A stretch of 64,000 nt of DNA from JAAZBA01 sp964461815 (GTDB taxonomy: Bacteria > Bacillota > Clostridia > Oscillospirales > QAMX01), in NCBI GenBank assembly GCA_964461815.1, contig CAYWVF010000011.1:11239-75238 (forward strand). Reading direction: 5' to 3'. Each line of letters starts with the position of its first letter. Position 1 is the stretch's first letter. The notes beneath the pieces are model-generated. The model ran no database searches and was not told where the DNA came from. It saw only the letters and a list, made by a program, of their open reading frames with translations. Position numbers and translations under genes: made by a program. Below are positions 17,037 through 25,832 of the stretch, piece after piece.

Positions 17037-17065
17037 AGTATAATATGAATTTCACTATTTTTCAA
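17037..17065 (-). promoter_or_regulatory. Promoter of the 16993-7086 operon
   Basis: Leftward TTGAAA (17060-17065), 17 bases, TATACT (17037-17042). It is the only good promoter seen ahead of the first operon gene. Confidence 0.7.
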
Positions 17066-17197
17066 CTGCTTTTTCGGTAAAAAACAAATCCAAGGTCAAA
17101 TTTGCAAAACAAAGGGAATCTAAATCAAATTTCAACATTGATGCTTTTCGGTCATGTTAGTCTAATATAAAGCATGTATTTTGTGACATTTTACATA

Positions 17198-17226
17198 TTG
17201 CTTTTTTATATTTTTAATGCTATAAT
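17198..17226 (+). promoter_or_regulatory. Promoter of the tyrS T-box transcript
   Basis: TTGCTT (17198-17203), exactly 17 bases, TATAAT (17221-17226). Transcription would start about 8 bases later, ahead of the T-box leader. Confidence 0.8.
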
Positions 17227-17234
17227 ACAAACAA

Positions 17235-17520
17235 TATCGAAAAAAGGCTATGAAGGAAACGAGTAAGGATAAAAAAGTCTTTCAGAGAGCATTCGGTTGG
17301 TGCAAGGATGCAGACAGTTTATCACGAATACATTCCGGAGCTGCTTCCCGAACATGTTGCATTATTGCAAAGTAGGGATAGACGGGTATGCCCGATACAG
17401 CATTATGCGTGTGATTGCACGCAGATGAGGGATGCTTTGTAAAATGCGTCCGAACCAGAGGTGGTACCGCGAAGTATATTCGTCCTCTGTTCCCTGTTTT
17501 GGGAACAGAGGATTTTATTT
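17235..17520 (+). promoter_or_regulatory. Tyrosine-specific T-box leader
   Basis: The conserved T-box core GTGGTACCGCG lies at 17461-17471. A terminator with 11-bp arms CCTCTGTTCCC/GGGAACAGAGG (17484-17494 with 17501-17511) and a T-rich run follows. The specifier-loop region reads GAATAC with TAC (Tyr) at 17329-17331. Uncharged tRNA-Tyr should pair with TAC and stabilise the antiterminator, allowing tyrS transcription when tyrosine is short. Confidence 0.93.
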
Positions 17521-17561
17521 TACTGAGCAAAAAAATTATTATCATATTTCGGAGGTAGGAA

Positions 17562-18782
17562 ATGAAAATTTATGAAGAACTGATCGCTCGAGGATTGATC
17601 GCTCAGGTCACAAATGAAGAAGAGATCCGTGAAATGGTCAACAACGGTAAAGCTACATTCTATATTGGCTTCGACTGCACGGCTGACAGTCTTACAGCAG
17701 GTCACTTCATGGCTCTTACACTTATGAAGAGACTTCAAATGGCAGGAAATAAGCCTATTGCGCTCATTGGCGGCGGCACAACAATGATCGGTGATCCTTC
17801 CGGACGTACAGATATGCGTAAAATGCTTACAAAGGAAGATATCGACCACAATGCAGAGTGCTTCAAAAGACAGATGGAGCGTTTCATCGAATTCGGTGAG
17901 GGCAAAGCACTCATGGTAAACAATGCAGACTGGCTTCTGAACCTTAATTACGTTGACATGCTGCGTGAAGTAGGCGCATGCTTCTCCGTAAACAACATGC
18001 TCCGTGCCGAATGCTATAAGCAGCGCATGGAAAAGGGTCTTTCATTCCTTGAATTCAACTACATGATAATGCAGTCCTATGACTTCTACTATCTGTTCAA
18101 AAACTACAACTGTAACATGCAGTTCGGTGGTGACGATCAGTGGTCAAACATGCTCGGCGGTACAGAGCTTGTTCGTCGTAAGCTCGGTAAGGATGCTCAT
18201 GCTATGACCATCACGCTCCTTACAGACTCTCAGGGCAAAAAGATGGGTAAAACAGCAGGCAACGCTGTATGGCTCGATCCGAATAAGACATCACCGTTCG
18301 AATTCTACCAGTACTGGCGCAACGTTGACGATGCCGATGTTATGAAATGCATCCGTATGCTCACCTTCATCCCCGTTGAGGAGATCGAAGAGATCGCAAA
18401 GTGGGACGACAGCCGCATCAACGAAAAGAAGGAGCTGCTTGCTCATCACCTCACAGCTCTCGTTCACGGTGAAGAAGAGGCTGACAAGGCTCGTGCTACA
18501 ACACGTGCTCTGTTCTCCGGCGAGGGTGACGATGCTAACATGCCTACAACAGAGCTGACCGCAGAGCAGGTCGGTGACGGCATGAATATCGTTGATCTTA
18601 TGATCGCATGTGAGCTTGTAAAGAGCAAGAGCGAAGCTCGCAGACTGATCGAACAGGGCGGTGTTGCAGTCGATGGTGAGAAGATCTCCGCTATGGATGC
18701 TGTGATCTCTGGCGCTCAGCTTTCAAACGGCGTCAAGATCAAGAAGGGCAAGAAGGTATTCCACAAAGCAATTATCAAATAA
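17562..18782 (+). CDS. tyrS: Tyrosyl-tRNA synthetase
   Basis: 406 residues, normal for TyrS. The class I signature is A-G-H-F-M-A-L (HIGH-like) near residue 50, I-G-D-P-S-G-R follows, and the second signature is K-M-G-K-T (KMSKS-like) near residue 230. An S4-type RNA-binding domain lies at the C-terminus (S-E-A-R-R-L-I-E-Q-G-G-V). It charges tRNA-Tyr in the cytosol. Regulation is by the upstream T-box, whose specifier matches Tyr. The ribosome site GGAGG lies 9 bases before ATG. Confidence 0.98.
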   Translation: MKIYEELIARGLIAQVTNEEEIREMVNNGKATFYIGFDCTADSLTAGHFMALTLMKRLQMAGNKPIALIGGGTTMIGDPSGRTDMRKMLTKEDIDHNAECFKRQMERFIEFGEGKALMVNNADWLLNLNYVDMLREVGACFSVNNMLRAECYKQRMEKGLSFLEFNYMIMQSYDFYYLFKNYNCNMQFGGDDQWSNMLGGTELVRRKLGKDAHAMTITLLTDSQGKKMGKTAGNAVWLDPNKTSPFEFYQYWRNVDDADVMKCIRMLTFIPVEEIEEIAKWDDSRINEKKELLAHHLTALVHGEEEADKARATTRALFSGEGDDANMPTTELTAEQVGDGMNIVDLMIACELVKSKSEARRLIEQGGVAVDGEKISAMDAVISGAQLSNGVKIKKGKKVFHKAIIK

Positions 18783-18804
18783 ATCGTACTTCGTAAGCAA
18801 ATAT

Positions 18805-18851
18805 AGCTCCCCGATAAAAGACTGATATCCGTCTTTTATCGGGGAGCTTTT
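18805..18851 (+). terminator. Terminator of tyrS
   Basis: An 18-bp perfect stem (18805-18822 with 18831-18848) with loop TGATATCC, then TTT. Strong. Confidence 0.92.
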
Positions 18852-18951
18852 ATATACCTGAAGCTTTGTTCCAACGGTCGAGAAACGTCATCTGTTCATC
18901 TGTATAGAATCGGTATTCTCTACCGCTCATAACAGTGACATCCGTTCCCGT

Positions 18952-19899
18952 TCAATCTATCCTTACGGCTCTGCCGACAGCGTTCATCGTATCGGTATAA
19001 TATGTACCCAGTCTGCACTGCACACTGCGAAAAGCTGTGCGAGTCAAGCCTAAAAGTGTATCCATCTCTTTTGCCGCATTTTCGTAGCTGCTTTTCTGAT
19101 GATGCACCAAAATATAGTCTACTTCCCTGATCCTTCCTGCTGCCTGTCTGCAAAAGCTGCGTACAGGGGCGGCAAGTGCAAATACCCAAATAGGTGAGCA
19201 TATGCTTACATGCTCGTAAGCTGACAGCTCGACCGTGACCTTTTCGATCATCATATCCCATCTGTGCATTCCGTAGCGACCGCACCACCAGAAGCCCAAC
19301 GTTCCCTCTGTTCGCTCGGCGGCTTTTATCTCATAGAGCTCAGCTCCTGTTCTGTTTGCTTCCTCATATGCCAGCTTTTTCGCATAACCCATACGTGAGA
19401 AAAATACAACCAATCGCTTTGTATCTGTACCGATATTTGGGTAATCCGCAGGATCCACTTTAAAAGCCTCCTGCTTTGAAAACACGAATGCTGCATATCC
19501 TGTTGATGCCTGACAGATACCGAATATAAAATATATCGTTGACATGAAGTTTAAAGGGAACATATAAAGCTGAATGCATATCCACAGCATAAGCGTTATA
19601 CCGAAAATTCCACCCAGTATGATCCCCGAGCTTTTTCTGCACAGTATTAGCACTGCCGCCGTCAGATTAGTCAAGCCGTTTACTATAAGCAGCGCTATAC
19701 CCGAAAAAGTGAAGCTTTGAAACAGTACATCGGCAAACGGAAGCACCTGGAAATACGGAAGCATCGCATCCATACCCAAAGCTTTGCCTGTAGGATCTAT
19801 CAGCATACCCATTGCTCCGGCTACCGCACCCAGTCCGATAAACAACGTCCAAGAAAGCAAGACACATCGTGCTATTTTAAACCTTGATCTTATGTGCAT
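18952..19899 (-). CDS. Membrane protein fused to a flavodoxin-like domain
   Basis: 315 residues. The N-terminal 145 residues hold four membrane segments (about 10-33, 58-80, 82-105, 112-135). After a linker, V-V-F-F-S-R-M-G-Y-A near residue 165-174 starts a flavodoxin-like fold. This is a variant FMN phosphate loop. S-P-I-W-V-F-A-L-A-A-P-V-R near residue 238 is the second flavin loop, typical of flavodoxin-type quinone reductases. The design suggests an electron carrier or menaquinone reductase tethered to the membrane. The start lacks a strong ribosome site. The gene stands alone between the tyrS terminator and the ABC exporter genes. I do not know a named family for the fused form. Confidence 0.75.
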   Translation of the reverse strand: MHIRSRFKIARCVLLSWTLFIGLGAVAGAMGMLIDPTGKALGMDAMLPYFQVLPFADVLFQSFTFSGIALLIVNGLTNLTAAVLILCRKSSGIILGGIFGITLMLWICIQLYMFPLNFMSTIYFIFGICQASTGYAAFVFSKQEAFKVDPADYPNIGTDTKRLVVFFSRMGYAKKLAYEEANRTGAELYEIKAAERTEGTLGFWWCGRYGMHRWDMMIEKVTVELSAYEHVSICSPIWVFALAAPVRSFCRQAAGRIREVDYILVHHQKSSYENAAKEMDTLLGLTRTAFRSVQCRLGTYYTDTMNAVGRAVRID

Positions 19900-19951
19900 T
19901 TTCTCATTCCTTGTTACTCATTTCATTTATATTTGCACTGCATACGTGTTA

Positions 19952-21538
19952 TTATAAGCTTTCAAATATCCTACATCCCTTTGTCTTTATCCATCTCAGC
20001 AATACAATATCCGCACCGAGGAGCAGGAGGCATACCAATGATAAGTATGCGATCGTACTGACATGACCAAAGAGCAGCGCATATGGGATTGCCAAAACTA
20101 TGATCGCTGCCCAGCCTCCAAACAGTGAGAGCATAACAGCTGCGCTTTGCTTGATCGGAACGAGCTCATTTGTCCAGTCCAGATTCGGCATTTTCAGGTT
20201 CAGCATCAAACCGACCGATGCCATAAATACAATAAATAAAAGAACAGCTATAGGTATCATGACCGTGAAAACAATCGTCGTTCTCACTACCCATTCAAAA
20301 GCGGCTATTATCAATATTGCGGGAACAGCTGTCAGCAATATGTGCAGCTTCATCTTTGCCATCAATATCTTATCCGTAGGTATCGGTGACGACTGCACGA
20401 TCCACAGATTTCTGCCCTCCAGCGAAACAGACGGTGCTGTTATAACATTCATAGCCGCAAGCATACATACCGCTCCTACTACGATAAGCGGTAATATATC
20501 CTCAGATATCATAGTCAATATAGCTCTGATGTCCTCTGCTTTCCAGATCAGTGCTACGGCTGCAACAATCATCATAAGGATCCCCATACCGCTGTTTAAC
20601 ATGTAATTTGCACTTCCGGTAAAACGCTTAAGCTCCTTTTTCAGCAATGCGCTATCGACAGACTGTACCTTTACAGCCTTGTCCTTACGTACAGTCCTTG
20701 CCGAACCCTTATTCGCTGTCGCCAGTGTCAGGAACGTTCTCGACAATATCATATAAACTACGGCAAATATACCGGCTATAATTACCGTAAAGATAAGCAT
20801 AGACAATGCATTTCCCTCAGCTGCACGTCCCATGTGGTACAGCGGATAAACTATGATCTTCATCCTGCTTCCAACATGTTGAGCATTTGCTATAAAGGAT
20901 TCCAATATATAGTATGCTTTTCCGCAAATGTAGTAGTAAATTGCAAAGAATACCAGTGAAACAAGCACCGTAAGTATATTCTTGTGCTTCACCTTAGCTG
21001 CTACCACGGCAACTACCCATCCGAGAACAGCTGAAAGCACCAGGATCAATATCGACAATACGACAGGAATGAGCAATGCGTTTATCGTGCCGAGCACGGA
21101 AAACGGAGCGTATATAAGCCATACGATGATAGTCGGTATGACTACGATCAGCTCATACATCAAGCCCATAGCATACACGCCCGACAGCCTTGCGGATAAT
21201 ATGTAAGACGTCGGTATCGGCATGGAAAGCAGCAGATCGTTATCCTTTGCCCGATAAAGAGAGCTGTACGTGTTAAATACGCTTCCGAATACACCCAAAA
21301 AAATCGAAAGCAGTCCCATGATGCACCAGTACAGCCATCCCATATCCATCGAAAGCATCGGAGTACAAAGTGCGAATGCCAAATAGCCGAATATCGCTCC
21401 GAGGAACATAAAAAGCAGCAGGTACAATATCGCATAGCCTATCACGCCCTTAGAGGTACGTATTTTCCCCGACTTTTTATCCTTGTAAAGCCACGAGAAC
21501 ACCTCCATCAGCTGCTTTTTTACCAATATTTTCAGCAT
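19952..21538 (-). CDS. ABC-2-type exporter permease
   Basis: 528 residues with about twelve membrane segments. The N-terminus (about 1-35) has cytoplasmic basic residues and K-G-V-I-G-Y-A. The internal K-K-E-L-K-R-F-T-G-S-A-N-Y-M-L-N-S segment near 300 is typical of the large Firmicutes ABC exporter permeases, in which two half-permeases are fused. It overlaps the ATPase gene by 7 bases, so the two form one transporter. The substrate, perhaps a peptide or drug, cannot be told. Confidence 0.85.
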   Translation of the reverse strand: MLKILVKKQLMEVFSWLYKDKKSGKIRTSKGVIGYAILYLLLFMFLGAIFGYLAFALCTPMLSMDMGWLYWCIMGLLSIFLGVFGSVFNTYSSLYRAKDNDLLLSMPIPTSYILSARLSGVYAMGLMYELIVVIPTIIVWLIYAPFSVLGTINALLIPVVLSILILVLSAVLGWVVAVVAAKVKHKNILTVLVSLVFFAIYYYICGKAYYILESFIANAQHVGSRMKIIVYPLYHMGRAAEGNALSMLIFTVIIAGIFAVVYMILSRTFLTLATANKGSARTVRKDKAVKVQSVDSALLKKELKRFTGSANYMLNSGMGILMMIVAAVALIWKAEDIRAILTMISEDILPLIVVGAVCMLAAMNVITAPSVSLEGRNLWIVQSSPIPTDKILMAKMKLHILLTAVPAILIIAAFEWVVRTTIVFTVMIPIAVLLFIVFMASVGLMLNLKMPNLDWTNELVPIKQSAAVMLSLFGGWAAIIVLAIPYALLFGHVSTIAYLSLVCLLLLGADIVLLRWIKTKGCRIFESL

Positions 21539-22245
21539 TTCTCTCCCTCCAGCTCCAGGAAGACCTTTTCCAGTGACGTATCGCCCTTTACTTCATCCAT
21601 CGTACCCGATCTTATCAGCTTACCGCCTTTGATTATAGCTACCTTATCACAAAGCTTCTCTGCAACCTCTAGCACATGGGTGGAGAAAAATATCGCACTG
21701 CCATTGTTGCACATATCACGCATAATATCCTTAAGTAGATGTGATGCCTTTGGATCGAGTCCCACAAACGGTTCATCCATGATGATCAGCTTTGGCTGAT
21801 GCACCAATGCGGAAATGATCGCAAGCTTTTGCTTCATACCGTGTGAATATGAGGATATTGGCTGTGCTATGTCCTCAGTCAGCTCGAACATATCTCCGTA
21901 GCGGTCGATCCGCTCCTTTCTGCTTGCAGAATCGACTCCGAAAATATCCGCTACAAAATTCAAATACTGTGCACCTGTCATAAATTCATAGAGATCCGGA
22001 TTGTCTGGGATGTATGCGATCTTTCTTTTACAGTCTAATGGATCGGCTTTAATAGATATACCATCCACCATAATCTCTCCGCTGTCGTATTGTAAAATAC
22101 CGCAGCAGGATTTAAGTGTCGTGGTTTTTCCCGCTCCGTTATGTCCTATAAAGCCGTATATCTCACCCGGCTCGATATGCAGTGACAGATCATCCACTGC
22201 TTTTTTATCCTTGTAGGTCTTTGTTAAATGTTCGATTCTCAGCAT
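21532..22245 (-). CDS. ABC transporter ATP-binding protein
   Basis: 237 residues. Walker A G-H-N-G-A-G-K-T-T (35-43), Q-loop at about 85, signature variant Y-S-H-G-M-K-Q near 138, and Walker B L-I-I-M-D-E-P-F-V-G-L-D near 155. H-loop S-T-H-V-L at about 190. Partner of the permease translated from the overlapping gene. Of the CcmA-like exporter class. Confidence 0.95.
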   Translation of the reverse strand: MLRIEHLTKTYKDKKAVDDLSLHIEPGEIYGFIGHNGAGKTTTLKSCCGILQYDSGEIMVDGISIKADPLDCKRKIAYIPDNPDLYEFMTGAQYLNFVADIFGVDSASRKERIDRYGDMFELTEDIAQPISSYSHGMKQKLAIISALVHQPKLIIMDEPFVGLDPKASHLLKDIMRDMCNNGSAIFFSTHVLEVAEKLCDKVAIIKGGKLIRSGTMDEVKGDTSLEKVFLELEGEKC

Positions 22246-22356
22246 ATTCTACACCCCTCTTTTCATTCTTATTATACTACTTTTACTGTGATTTCAATAG
22301 GTAAAAAATGCATAAAAATGTATTGATTTTTTCAGGTTGTGACAATAGTGTGTTAA

Positions 22357-22388
22357 TTTTAAAGGCAGAACCTGAGATCCTGCCTTTA
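22357..22388 (-). terminator. Hairpin after the serine hydrolase gene
   Basis: AAAGGCAG pairs with CTGCCTTT (22361-22368 with 22380-22387). Leftward, only a weak T/A run follows, so it is a modest terminator. Confidence 0.55.
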
Positions 22389-22396
22389 TCGATATA

Positions 22397-23890
22397 TTAT
22401 TTGATTGCGGTTCCTCCTGCGAAGCCCTCATACTCGCTCAGGAAATCCTCTGCGACCTTTTCCATATATACTCCGAGCTTACCGTCATCACGGAAGCCGA
22501 AATTGATACTCAGTATTCCGAAATAAGTATCTATTATCTGCACCTTCATAAACAGCTGATAATCCGTGACCCATGCGGCAGATGCTGCACAGCCATACAG
22601 ACGATCACCCTTCTGTGAGCCTACTATATCGGAATAACCCAGCTGTGGGAATTTTCCGAACTCATTGTAGCCCATACCGAACGCTATCTCCTTATCGCCC
22701 TGAGTATTGGTATAATAAAGTACACCTTTGTCACCCTCAAAGCAGAATCTCATCCTTGTTATACCCATCGGATTTTCGTCCATCTTATATGTGACGCCGT
22801 TTATTTTATCTCTCATGGCACAGGTCTTATTGCCCTTGACCGCAAAGAGCTTCAGTGTATCCGTGTACTTTTTCAGCGACTCATATGCAGCATCATCTGT
22901 CGGAAGCGGTTCATCACTCGCATTATTTGCAATCATGTCAAGGAATCCAAGCTCAATCACCGTATGTGAACCATTGATGCCCTGATTATCACCGTTATAA
23001 ATGAGTATCATATCCTTATCGGGTACGCATAAAGCTATCTGATTTCCCATTCCGAGCATACAGAACGTATTATCATCACGGCAGCTCCAGAACTGATACC
23101 CGTAACCGAACTCGTCACGATGATTGCCTACAAATGTATCATTGTCTATCTGAGTAGATGTAGCGGCAGTCATGTACTCCTCATTCAATATCTGCTCTCC
23201 GTTCCATCTGCCCTTATTCATACAGAACATAGCCGTTCTCAGCAGATCCTCAGCCGTACAAATAAGTGCGGAGTCACCCCACGAATGTCCTCCGGGGCAT
23301 TTAAGGCAGTACGCCTCCTTTGATACACCTATTTTATCAAACAATTTTTCTCTTAAATAATCGATAAAGTCTTTTCCTGTCAGTCGCTCGACAAGAGCTG
23401 CCATCACAAATGAACCTGTGCTGTCATAGTCGAAAACAGTTCCCGACGGACGTGATTCCGCTCTTTTATTTTCAAAATAAAATCTTACACGGTCATCTGT
23501 TCTTGCATCAAACCATCCCTCGTTACGCTTTGCCGTCGCCATCATCAGCATATGACGGATCGTCTGATTTATCATGTTTTCATCCGTCTGATTTTTTATC
23601 TCATCCGGGAAGTATTTGCTTATCGGATCATCAAGAGCTATAAGTCCGTCCTGCTCGAGAAAGCCTATTGCCAACGATACAAAGCTCTTTGTTACCGAGT
23701 ACATCCTATGTAAAAAATCATGGCTGAACGGCTTCCAATATTTTTCAAAAATCACTTTTCCCTTACGCATGATCAAAATATCATGCGTTATAAAGCTTTT
23801 GCTCTCCAGATGTCGTATATATTTTTCTATATCGGAGGATCGCACACCTACCTGCTCCGGTCTTTCGTATTGCAATTTATCACTCATCAT
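22397..23890 (-). CDS. Serine hydrolase, beta-lactamase (class C/EstB) fold
   Basis: 497 residues, cytoplasmic. The S-x-x-K pair is S65-V-T-K68, and the second element is Y155-D-S157 (Y-x-N/S). The N-terminal two thirds match the beta-lactamase/esterase fold (M-R-K-G-K-V-I-F-E-K-Y-W, L-I-A-L-D-D-P-I-S-K-Y-F-P). The C-terminal 170 residues form an extra lipocalin-like region. Role may be ester or peptide hydrolysis rather than drug resistance. Single gene, followed by a weak hairpin. Not linked by function to the ABC exporter beside it. Confidence 0.88.
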   Translation of the reverse strand: MMSDKLQYERPEQVGVRSSDIEKYIRHLESKSFITHDILIMRKGKVIFEKYWKPFSHDFLHRMYSVTKSFVSLAIGFLEQDGLIALDDPISKYFPDEIKNQTDENMINQTIRHMLMMATAKRNEGWFDARTDDRVRFYFENKRAESRPSGTVFDYDSTGSFVMAALVERLTGKDFIDYLREKLFDKIGVSKEAYCLKCPGGHSWGDSALICTAEDLLRTAMFCMNKGRWNGEQILNEEYMTAATSTQIDNDTFVGNHRDEFGYGYQFWSCRDDNTFCMLGMGNQIALCVPDKDMILIYNGDNQGINGSHTVIELGFLDMIANNASDEPLPTDDAAYESLKKYTDTLKLFAVKGNKTCAMRDKINGVTYKMDENPMGITRMRFCFEGDKGVLYYTNTQGDKEIAFGMGYNEFGKFPQLGYSDIVGSQKGDRLYGCAASAAWVTDYQLFMKVQIIDTYFGILSINFGFRDDGKLGVYMEKVAEDFLSEYEGFAGGTAIK

Positions 23891-23927
23891 TTTTTCTCCT
23901 TTTATATTGTCAATAAAATATGATGCA

Positions 23928-25832
23928 TTAATCCTGCCCCATAGCCTGCGTTATCGCACCTCGGATATACAAAATATATTTCGCCGTATCTAGCGGATTG
24001 ACTCCTCTGTATTTCGTGGTCTTACCCAATTCTATTGGGCATTCGGTATAGCCTCCGAAGGATGCGCTCATAAAGCCTCTGCCGCCTGTCATTATTTTCA
24101 GCTCTGACGGATAGTCCAGAGACGTGGCTACAGGCAGTCTGCCCTCAGCTGTGAACATTCCCTTTTGTATCACCGGGCTGTCAAGCTCACCACGCATCGT
24201 TATAAAATCACCGATTATTCGTCCGGACATATCCTCCGGCACTGCTATGCGGACATTCAAAACAGGCTCCAGAAGCGTCGTTCCGATATTATTCAAGCCA
24301 TCCATTATCCCCATTGGAGTCGCTACAATAAAATCAAGAGGATGAGTATGCACAGTATGATGATTTCCGTCTACCAGCGTTATAGCAATATCTGTGACTT
24401 CCCAACCGTACATGCCCTGCTTCAGTGCATCCGGGATCGCCTGTTTCACCTGATTCTGGTATCGGTAGAATATCATATCATCACGCACGTTAGAGGTAAA
24501 GGTGTATCCGCTGCCTCTGGGCAGTGGCTCCATATAAAACTTCATTACCGCCCAGCATGGCTTTGGCATAGTATAATCCACAAAGCCGTAGCCCGCTGTT
24601 GAGATTGTCTCCTTGTATATGACTGTCGGAGCATCAAACGTTACATCAAGATCATATCTGTCCTTTAACAGGCTCGTCAATATTTCAAGCTGTATTTTCC
24701 CCATTATATTGACGCAAAGCTCACGCTCCGTTGGCTCCCACTCCACTCCGAGCATAGGATCCTCATCTGACAGCTCACGAAGTGCAGCCGCAAGCTCTGT
24801 ATATTTCGCCTTGTCCGGTGATATCGCTCTTACTCGCAGCAACGGAGCTGCGATCTCATACTTATTCAGCTTGTCCATCATCCTACCGATCACATCACCT
24901 GTACGTATTCCGTTCAATCCGTACAATACTGCGATATCACCTGCATCGACCATTCCCTTATCTGCGTTTTTCCCTGCCTCCGCACTTCGTATCTGTGATA
25001 TCTTTCCCTCGTATTCACGGTTAGCAAGTGTGACACGATCACGGCTTTTAAGTGTGCCCGAAAACATACGTACATGTGCCGCTTTTCCCATTTTCTTATC
25101 ATGCTCAAGCTTATATACGATGCCCGACAGCTCATTTTCCTCGAGTGTCGCAGGACATGGGAGATATTTCACTATTGCGTCAAGAAGAGCCTCTATGCCC
25201 TCACCCTTCAGTGCAGAGCCGCTTATCATCGGGTACGCTTTACAGTCTTTAACCAGCCGTTTTAACGCTTCCTCTATTTCACCCTCGTTCAGCTCCTCAC
25301 CAAGCAGGAACTTCTCCTCGACATATTCGTCACGTTCGGCTGTAAACTCGTACAGATCGTCCTCGATACTGAAAATATCCTCGGACAGTCGTTCACGCAT
25401 TTCACACAGCACCTGCTGCACATCAGCTCCCGAACGGTCGATCTTATTTATAAATACTATCGTCGGTATATTGAGATCATTCAGTGCCTTCCACAGTACC
25501 TCCGTCTGTGCCTGTACACCCTCTACCGCCGACACTACAAGCACAGCTCCATCCAGTGCAAGAAGCGCGCGCTCGACCTCCGAAACAAAATCTGCATGTC
25601 CCGGTGTATCAATGATATTTATTCTGACTTCATTATAGCTCAGTGACGCCATTGCCGACCTTACCGATATGCCTCTGCGGCGCTCTACATCAAGGCTGTC
25701 TGTTGATGCTGTGCCGCTGTCTACACTTCCGAGGCTGCGCTTTTCACCTGATATATAGAGCATACGCTCCGTCAAAGTCGTTTTTCCTGCGTCAACGTGG
25801 GCAAATATTCCGATATTTCTTATACTTTTCAT
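23928..25832 (-). CDS. TetM/TetO-like ribosomal protection GTPase
   Basis: 634 residues, length of TetM-type proteins (about 640). G1 is A-H-V-D-A-G-K-T-T (11-19), with a switch II D-T-P-G-H-A-D near residue 75 and N-K-I-D at about 128. The domain order is that of EF-G: GTPase, beta barrel, then domains III-V, ending in the R-G-V-N-P-L-D-T-A-K-Y-I segment. TetM relatives free the ribosome of tetracycline. This copy is divergent (for example, S-V-D-S-G-T-A-S-T-D near 35), so resistance should not be assumed. It overlaps the HExxH gene by 4 bases and lies in a leftward pair. Confidence 0.8.
   Translation of the reverse strand: MKSIRNIGIFAHVDAGKTTLTERMLYISGEKRSLGSVDSGTASTDSLDVERRRGISVRSAMASLSYNEVRINIIDTPGHADFVSEVERALLALDGAVLVVSAVEGVQAQTEVLWKALNDLNIPTIVFINKIDRSGADVQQVLCEMRERLSEDIFSIEDDLYEFTAERDEYVEEKFLLGEELNEGEIEEALKRLVKDCKAYPMISGSALKGEGIEALLDAIVKYLPCPATLEENELSGIVYKLEHDKKMGKAAHVRMFSGTLKSRDRVTLANREYEGKISQIRSAEAGKNADKGMVDAGDIAVLYGLNGIRTGDVIGRMMDKLNKYEIAAPLLRVRAISPDKAKYTELAAALRELSDEDPMLGVEWEPTERELCVNIMGKIQLEILTSLLKDRYDLDVTFDAPTVIYKETISTAGYGFVDYTMPKPCWAVMKFYMEPLPRGSGYTFTSNVRDDMIFYRYQNQVKQAIPDALKQGMYGWEVTDIAITLVDGNHHTVHTHPLDFIVATPMGIMDGLNNIGTTLLEPVLNVRIAVPEDMSGRIIGDFITMRGELDSPVIQKGMFTAEGRLPVATSLDYPSELKIMTGGRGFMSASFGGYTECPIELGKTTKYRGVNPLDTAKYILYIRGAITQAMGQD

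Noticed and set aside
24613..25638. 341-codon frame opposite the TetM-like gene
   Set aside because: Ser/Ile-rich shadow of the coding strand; no start signal.
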